From Desulfobacterota bacterium AH_259_B03_O07 (GTDB lineage Bacteria > Desulfobacterota_D > UBA1144 > Nemesobacterales > CSP1-2), in contig JALLOG010000019.1 of assembly GCA_027717645.1 (NCBI GenBank), forward strand, positions 1 through 35,265: a stretch of DNA of 35,265 nt, written 5' to 3'. Numbering within the stretch: the stretch's first letter is position 1; each line of letters opens with the position of its first letter. This document shows, piece by piece, positions 29,236 to 35,265 of the stretch. The position numbers were made by a program, and so were the translations under genes. Below the pieces are notes generated by a model, which did not search any database, was not told where the DNA came from, and saw nothing but the letters and a program-made list of their open reading frames with translations.

Positions 29236-30135
29236 GTGACTAAGCACCGCAAAACCGACCACCTCATCACGGAAAGGATCAACCCAAGAACAATAGGAAT
29301 TGACAAGTGTTCTACGCTTGAAATAGTCGAATTGATCTCTGAAGAAGATAAGGAGGTTGCAGAGGCAGTTTCTAGGCAAATAAGAAAGATTACTAAGTCT
29401 GTGAATTTTATTGTTAGCAGTCTTAAACAAGGTGGACGCTTATTATTCATCGGAGCAGGCACTAGTGGAAGATTGGGTGTTATGGAGGCCACTGAATGTC
29501 CTCCGACATTTGGTACAGATCCAAACCTGATTAAAGGTGTTATCGCGGGTGGAAAAAGTGCTTTTTGGCGTTCAATAGAGGGTGCAGAAGACTCTAGAAA
29601 GGATTCTCAGACTGAATTGGCAAAACTAAAATTAAATAGTAAAGATGTCGTAGTAGGAATAGCGGCCAGCGTTGACACACCATTTGTTGAGGGAGCTTTA
29701 TCTTATGCTAAGAAAATTGGATGTGGTCGTATCATCATCACCTGCCATCCAGTAAATTATTCTAACCTTGCAGATATCATCATTAGTCCTGTTGTAGGTC
29801 CTGAAGTTATAGTGGGTTCGACTAGAATGAAGGCCGGCACGGCTACAAAAATGGTATTAAATATGTTAACAACTGCTACAATGATAAAGCTTGGGAAGAC
29901 TTATGGAAACCTTATGGTTGATGTCCAGCCGAGATCGGAAAAGTTAAGAGATAGGGCGATAAGAATTGTGATGCATCTCGCGGGTACGGGTAGAAAAGAG
30001 ACTTCGATTTTACTTGAGAGGTCAAGATGGAATGTAAAGATTGCCGTTATTATGGGACGCAAGGGAATCAAATACCGGGAGGCGAGGGCGATTTTGGAAA
30101 GCAGTAATGGCTTTTTGCGTAAAGCACTTAAATAG
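29236..30135 (+). CDS. murQ: N-acetylmuramic acid 6-phosphate etherase MurQ
   Basis: TERINPRTIGIDKCSTLEIVELI, LFIGAGTSGRLGVMEATECPPTFG, VIAGGKSAFWRSIEGAEDS, STRMKAGTATKMVLNMLTT. Confidence 0.92.
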   Translation: MTKHRKTDHLITERINPRTIGIDKCSTLEIVELISEEDKEVAEAVSRQIRKITKSVNFIVSSLKQGGRLLFIGAGTSGRLGVMEATECPPTFGTDPNLIKGVIAGGKSAFWRSIEGAEDSRKDSQTELAKLKLNSKDVVVGIAASVDTPFVEGALSYAKKIGCGRIIITCHPVNYSNLADIIISPVVGPEVIVGSTRMKAGTATKMVLNMLTTATMIKLGKTYGNLMVDVQPRSEKLRDRAIRIVMHLAGTGRKETSILLERSRWNVKIAVIMGRKGIKYREARAILESSNGFLRKALK

Positions 30136-30256
30136 CGTGTATGAAAATAAGATACTATAAAAACTATAATTTACTTGTCATAAAGAGGAGCTTTGTCTAT
30201 GTTTGATTCATTTGAAGCTACTTGGACGTTCATTGCAGGGAACTTTTCGAGAACCA

Positions 30257-30350
30257 TGGCCTGAAGCGAGATCAGGCCAGCTTCGGGGCCAACAACGAAG
30301 CAAACTACAGAATTAGTTTGCTTCGCCTCTTTCAGCCGCTCGCAATGACG
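30257..30350. repeat. Hairpin repeat element at the 5' side of anmK
   Basis: Two inverted repeats: TGGCCTGA (30257-30264) / TCAGGCCA (30272-30279), and CGAAGCAAACT (30296-30306) / AGTTTGCTTCG (30315-30325), followed by CGCTCGCAATGACG; more GC-rich than flanks. Confidence 0.65.
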
Positions 30351-30368
30351 ATTTGGGGGGAAGCATCA

Positions 30369-31553
30369 TTGAACTTGTTAAATCGAATCCATAATAAAGA
30401 AGAAAGACTCGTGGTTGGACTGATGTCTGGTACATCCATGGATGGAATCGATGCAGCTCTGATGAGAATCAAGGGAAGCGGTTTTAATACGGTTTTTGAT
30501 TTAATAGGGTTTGTTTCCTTCCCATATGAACCAACTCTTTTGGAGAACTTGGAAGGTTTATATTACGACTCTTCAATGGAATTGATATCAGAACTTAATT
30601 TTCTTGTAGGGGAAGCTCATGCTAATGCAGCCATTGCAGTAATCGAGCAGAGTGGGTTTCAAGTTAGTGAGGTAGATTTAATTGGCTCTCATGGTCAAAC
30701 TATTTATCATAACCCTCCGTCATCGAAAAATGGAACTGGGAGTACTCTTCAGATTGGCGAATTAGACGTAATAGCCGAGAGGACAGGGATTACCACAATC
30801 GGTGATTTTAGAACACGTGATATTGCTGCTGGGGGTGAGGGGGCTCCCCTTGTTCCTTATGTGGATTATATTTTATTCCGCGAAACTGGAAAAACTAGGA
30901 TCGCTCAAAATATTGGTGGGATAGCAAATGCTACAGTTATAACAGAAAAACTTTCAAAGGTAATAGCCTTTGATACAGGACCAGGAAATCTAATAATGGA
31001 CTGGGTTGTAAGTTTAGCAACCAAAGGTAAAAACAAATTTGATAAAGACGGGAAATTCGCTGCGCGTGGTTTGGTTAATGAAGAATTATTAAAAAATTTA
31101 TTAAATGATCCTTATTTCAAACTTCCTCCACCAAAATCTACTGGGGGCGAGCTTTTCGGGTTAGAAAAAGCCAAGGGACTTTATAATTTGGTAAAAGGGG
31201 ATAAAATAAGGCTTTCTGATTTAATAGCGACCCTTTTAGAGCTGACTGTAGAGTCAATAGCTATTTCTTACGAAGAATTTATTTTTCCAAGTTGGCAAAT
31301 TAACGAGGTTATATTGAGTGGAGGTGGATGTAGAAATCCTATACTTTTAAAAAGACTAAAAGATAGGTTTAAATCTTTAAAAATTTCTACTTCAGATACC
31401 TATGGGGTTCCAGTTGATGCAAAAGAAGCGATCGCTTTTTCCATCTTGGCAAATGAGCTCATTTCTGGAAATTGTGCAAATTTACCTTCTGTCACCGGAG
31501 CCAAATCACATGTTCCATTGGGAAAGATTGTTTTAGGTAGGGCAAATCTTTAA
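30369..31553 (+). CDS. anmK: Anhydro-N-acetylmuramic acid kinase AnmK
   Basis: VVGLMSGTSMDGIDAALMRI, IGSHGQTIYHNPP, IGDFRTRDIAAGGEGAPLVPYVDY, NIGGIANATVI, FDTGPGNLIMDWVV. The track start (30222) runs through the repeat, so a start near TTG 30369 (or GTG 30412) is more likely. Confidence 0.9.
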   Translation: MNLLNRIHNKEERLVVGLMSGTSMDGIDAALMRIKGSGFNTVFDLIGFVSFPYEPTLLENLEGLYYDSSMELISELNFLVGEAHANAAIAVIEQSGFQVSEVDLIGSHGQTIYHNPPSSKNGTGSTLQIGELDVIAERTGITTIGDFRTRDIAAGGEGAPLVPYVDYILFRETGKTRIAQNIGGIANATVITEKLSKVIAFDTGPGNLIMDWVVSLATKGKNKFDKDGKFAARGLVNEELLKNLLNDPYFKLPPPKSTGGELFGLEKAKGLYNLVKGDKIRLSDLIATLLELTVESIAISYEEFIFPSWQINEVILSGGGCRNPILLKRLKDRFKSLKISTSDTYGVPVDAKEAIAFSILANELISGNCANLPSVTGAKSHVPLGKIVLGRANL

Positions 31554-31636
31554 TTGCAATGATTGTTACTGGATTATCTCCATTTCTATCATTAGTGTCA
31601 GGTTAACTTACAATAATAATCAGATTTCTAGAAACG

Positions 31637-33175
31637 ATGAATAGGCACGTAGTAAAGAGTCTAAGCTTGCAACAAAAGATTGGCCAGATCCTGATGCCAA
31701 GGTTGAATTTTAAGGATCCAGGGGCTCTATCATATGCAAAAGAACTAGTTTCAAAATATCATTTTGGTTCATTTATAATCATGGGAGGAGAGTATCTGCA
31801 AGTCAGACAAGCAACTCAACAACTTCAGGATATTTCTGAATTTCCCCTCTTTTTTGGTTGTGATGCTGAGCGAGGAGTGGGTCAGGTTTTAGCAGGAGCA
31901 ACGCTCTTTCCTTCTAATATGTCACTTGGAGAAGTAGCCGACAGTGACCTTGTAAATCGAGAGGCGAGATTTATCGCAAATGAAATGAGCTTTTGTGGAC
32001 TGAATGTAAATTTTGCACCCATTGTGGATGTTAATACCAATCCCGAAAATCCAATTATAAATATCAGATCTTATGGAGATGATCCTAATTCAGTCTCGGG
32101 ACTAGGGATTTCATTCATTAAGGGATGTCAGGATGAGGGTGTAATGGCTTGTGCTAAGCATTTTCCGGGACATGGCAGTACTGGGATAGATTCGCATATA
32201 GAGCTGCCTAATGTGATGAGATCTCTGGATGAGTTCTTTAAATGCGAGTTAATACCATTTCAGAAGGCAATAAAACATGGCGTTTGATCAATAATGACTG
32301 CTCATATATCTGTTCCAAGAATTGATGTGAGAGGTGTTCCAGCAACGATTTCAGATGAAATTATAAATAAGCTCCTTCGTGACCTCGGGTTTCGCGGGTT
32401 GGTTTTTACAGACTCATTTCACATGGGTGCAATCGACAAATTTGGGAGCGAGGAGGAGATAGCTTCTATGGCCCTGACCTCTGGCTGTGATGTTATCCTT
32501 GACCCTCGCGATCCTTTGGATTTACTGGAGAAATTAATTGACAAGGCAGGTTCTGGAAAAATCTCTTTAGCTCTTTTGGATAGAGCGGTGGAAAGAGTCG
32601 TGTCAGCGAAAGACAGTTGGCTTAATAAAAGTGATATTAAGAAGCTAGAGAATAGAACCTCGGGACTTGATATAATTAATGAAATAGCGAGCCGATCGGT
32701 ATGTGTCTTAAAAGGTGGGAAGTTAGCAGCAAGGAAAGCAAAGGTCTATATTCTAGATGTAACACAATCTGGAGAGGATATATCTAAACCCTTTGTCGAT
32801 AATTTAACTCAAGGTGGTATAGGCTGCGATGTAGAGATAATTTTACCTTCCTACGAAAATAATCCATCTCGCTTAGATATAAATTCTTATGAATCTATAA
32901 TCTGTCTCATATATACTTCCGTTGGTGCGTGGAGTGATTATTCTAGATTACCGGAAGCTTATAGATTATTTTTGAAAAGGGTTAGCTATGCTGAAGGTGA
33001 AAAGGTTGTAGTTTCTTTCGGATCTCCTTATGTAGTTGAAAGGCTCAAAAATTTTAATACTATCGTCTGCACATTTGACCAGTTAGAAGTCTGTCAAATC
33101 GTTACAGCAGAGGTGTTGTTGGGACTACTAGAACCCCAGGGAAACATGCCAGTAGAATTAGCCTTGAAGTCATAA
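31637..33175 (+). pseudogene. nagZ: Glycoside hydrolase family 3 beta-N-acetylhexosaminidase (NagZ) interrupted by an in-frame TGA at 32285-32287
   Basis: ORFs 31637-32287 and 32294-33175 are in the same frame. Contiguous reading ...CAKHFPGHGSTGIDSHIELP...FQKAIKHGV*SIMTAHISVPRID...GFRGLVFTDSFHMGAI is a full NagZ with one stop codon. Confidence 0.85.
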
Positions 33176-33183
33176 TTATTCTT

Positions 33184-34959
33184 ATGTCGGAATCCTTACA
33201 ATCTATAATATCGTCATTAAGTCCGCTTGATTGGCTAATCGTCATATCGTATCTCGTTTTGTCTCTTTTAATAGGTGCCTACTTCACTAAGCGAGCTAGT
33301 AAAAGCATGGTTTCTTATTTCGTATCCGATAGAAATCTCCCTTGGTGGATACTTGGTACTTCAATGGTTGCAACTACATTCGCTACAGATACTCCTCTTG
33401 TTGTGACTGGCTGGATTCGTACGGATGGAATATGGAAAAATTGGTTTTGGTGGAATTACATCTTTAGTCACGTGTTTATAGTCTTTGTATTTTCTCGGCT
33501 TTGGAGAAGAGCTGAGGTGATCACGGATAATGAACTTATTGAACTTCGTTACAGTGGAAAGCCGGCTGCATTTCTTAGAGGTTTTAAAGCATTTTATTTT
33601 TCCACTATATTCAACTTCGTTGTTATGGGTTGGGTTATAAGTGCTATGGTTAAGGTTTTTAAGGTATTTTTTGGTTTCGAAACAACAATCGCTATTATCA
33701 TTTGCATATCAATTGCTTTTCTATACACGATGATGTCAGGGTTATGGGGTGTAGCAGTGACAGATTTTTTGCAGTATTTCATAGCTCTAATAGGCACGAT
33801 TATACTCGCGTGGGTTGTTATTGGCTCCCCAGAGATTGGAGGATTTCAAGGCTTTATCGAAAAACTTAAGGGTATTGATAGTCATACGTCGTTTTTTATG
33901 ACGCCTTCCGAAGGGGTTCCCGTAAGCGAGGGGTTTTGGAATTCTAGTTTCTTTGTCTTCCTGGTTTATGTTTCCATTATATGGTGGTCTTCTCATAATG
34001 CTGATGGTGGAGGATATTTTATTCAAAGGTTATGTTCTGCAAGAAATGAGCGTCATGCATTGTTAGGAACGGCTTGGTTTTCCCTGAACCATTATGTTGT
34101 TCGTCTCTGGCCGTGGGTTTTAGTAGCAATTGCCTCCCTTTTAATTTATCCCACAGCTAAACCGACAGGGGGAGATCAAGAAGCTATGTATTTAGTAGTT
34201 GTTAATGACTTCTTAGGGCCTGGTCTTAAGGGTTTATTGTTGGTATCATTTCTCGCTGCATTTATGTCTACTTTGTCTACTCAACTAAATTGGGGGACCT
34301 CTTACATTATAAATGATATATATAGGAGGTTTATCAATAGGGCTGCAAATGAAAGTCATTACGTTTTTGTTTCGAGAATATGTACTTTAATTCTGACGCT
34401 GGTTGCAGGGTATTTTGCTTTTCATATCAAAAATATAGGCAAGGCATGGATTCTCCTTTGGGCTATGAGTGCCGGAGTTGGATTAGTACTAGTTTTTAGA
34501 TGGTTTTGGTGGAGGATCAACGCATGGTCGGAGATAGCTGCTCTCGCTTCATCATTGATTACTATTTTTTCTCTGATTCTATATACAAGGTTTCAGAATG
34601 TTTCTCTTGAGCTCAAGCATCAAATCATAGTTGTTCCCGTGGCCATATTCAGTTGGGTAACAGTTACATATCTTACTAATCCTGAGCCGAGGGACACGTT
34701 ACTTAATTTCTACAATAGGGTTCGTCCATGGGGTTTTTGGGGACCCGTAAGGGAGATGAATCCGGTAGTGAAGTCACCGCCATTCGTTCCGGTTCTGATA
34801 AATTGGGTTCTGGGTGTTAGTTTCCTATTCTTTGCTATGGTTGGTGTAGGTAAACTTTTATTGGGATCTCCATTCGTTGGTTTAGCTATGATTGTAGTAT
34901 CACTATTCTCAGCGATTTTGATTTATTTGAGATTGAAAAGGGAGTTTAGTGAGAATTAG
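33184..34959 (+). CDS. Sodium:solute symporter (SSS) family transporter
   Basis: 591 aa, multiple TM; [91 protein letters not shown]-type signature. Confidence 0.9.
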   Translation: [591 protein letters not shown]

Positions 34960-35138
34960 TTTTTCATATACTTATATTTACAAATGTCTTTCAAACAAGA
35001 TCTATTATTCGGAATTATTGTACAAAAAATATTGGTAAAAATTACATTGATCTTAACTTGTGTCGAAAAATAAAGGCTTTCAAATCGCTTCAAATATGTT
35101 ATATATAAATTGATAATAAAACTATTTTTGAAAATGAA

Positions 35139-35265
35139 ATGGCAATAACTGTTAAGGTCTTAAAACAGCCGAAACTAAGTTTTCTGGAGAAGCTTTATTT
35201 TCCTCAAATCTTTAGTGGTTTAAAAATAACCATAAAGCATCTTTTTGGTGTTAAACCAATAACTG
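35139..35265 (+). CDS. nuoI: NADH-quinone oxidoreductase subunit I, N-terminal fragment (runs off window)
   Basis: ATG GCA ATA ... = MAITVKVLKQPKLSFLEKLYFPQIFSGLKITIKHLFGVKPIT, matching the NuoI N-terminus pattern. Confidence 0.65.
   Translation, partial: MAITVKVLKQPKLSFLEKLYFPQIFSGLKITIKHLFGVKPIT

Noticed and set aside
32285-32287. Selenocysteine or UGA recoding in nagZ
   Set aside because: NagZ is not a known selenoprotein, no obvious SECIS-like stem was recognised right after the UGA, and TGA terminates other genes here. Nonsense mutation or base error is simpler.
1-35265. CRISPR array, prophage, transposase or toxin-antitoxin/defence system
   Set aside because: No regularly spaced repeats, Cas, integrase, transposase or defence-family motifs were recognised in the ORFs.

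Overview
The window reads as ordinary bacterial chromosome, AT-rich, from a Gram-negative-type lineage (outer-membrane porins, TolC, MCE/MlaD). I did not assign a taxon. Main contents: (i) a MidA-type methyltransferase gene; (ii) a GNAT + PlsC acyltransferase pair resembling ornithine-lipid synthesis; (iii) LL-diaminopimelate aminotransferase, a GT2 glycosyltransferase, TetR + aminotransferase, and an M48 lipoprotein; (iv) a full Pho regulon on the minus strand (phoB-phoR-pstS-pstC-pstA-pstB-arsC/LMW-PTP-phoU) with a divergent OprP/OprO-like porin; (v) a second outer-membrane protein, TolC-family protein, purH, an MCE protein and tRNA-Gly(CCC); (vi) a peptidoglycan amino-sugar salvage cluster (murQ-anmK-nagZ-Na+/solute symporter); (vii) the 5' end of nuoI. 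The most notable observations are: two TTAACA arrays with exact 11-bp periodicity upstream of pstS and the porin, which look like Pho boxes; the murQ-anmK-nagZ-SSS cluster, which suggests an uncharacterised muropeptide/MurNAc-type transporter; three conserved genes disrupted by an in-frame stop or frameshift (nagZ, a metallophosphoesterase, a B12-radical-SAM fragment); and a hairpin repeat inserted at the 5' end of anmK. I found no CRISPR array, transposase, phage or obvious defence system.
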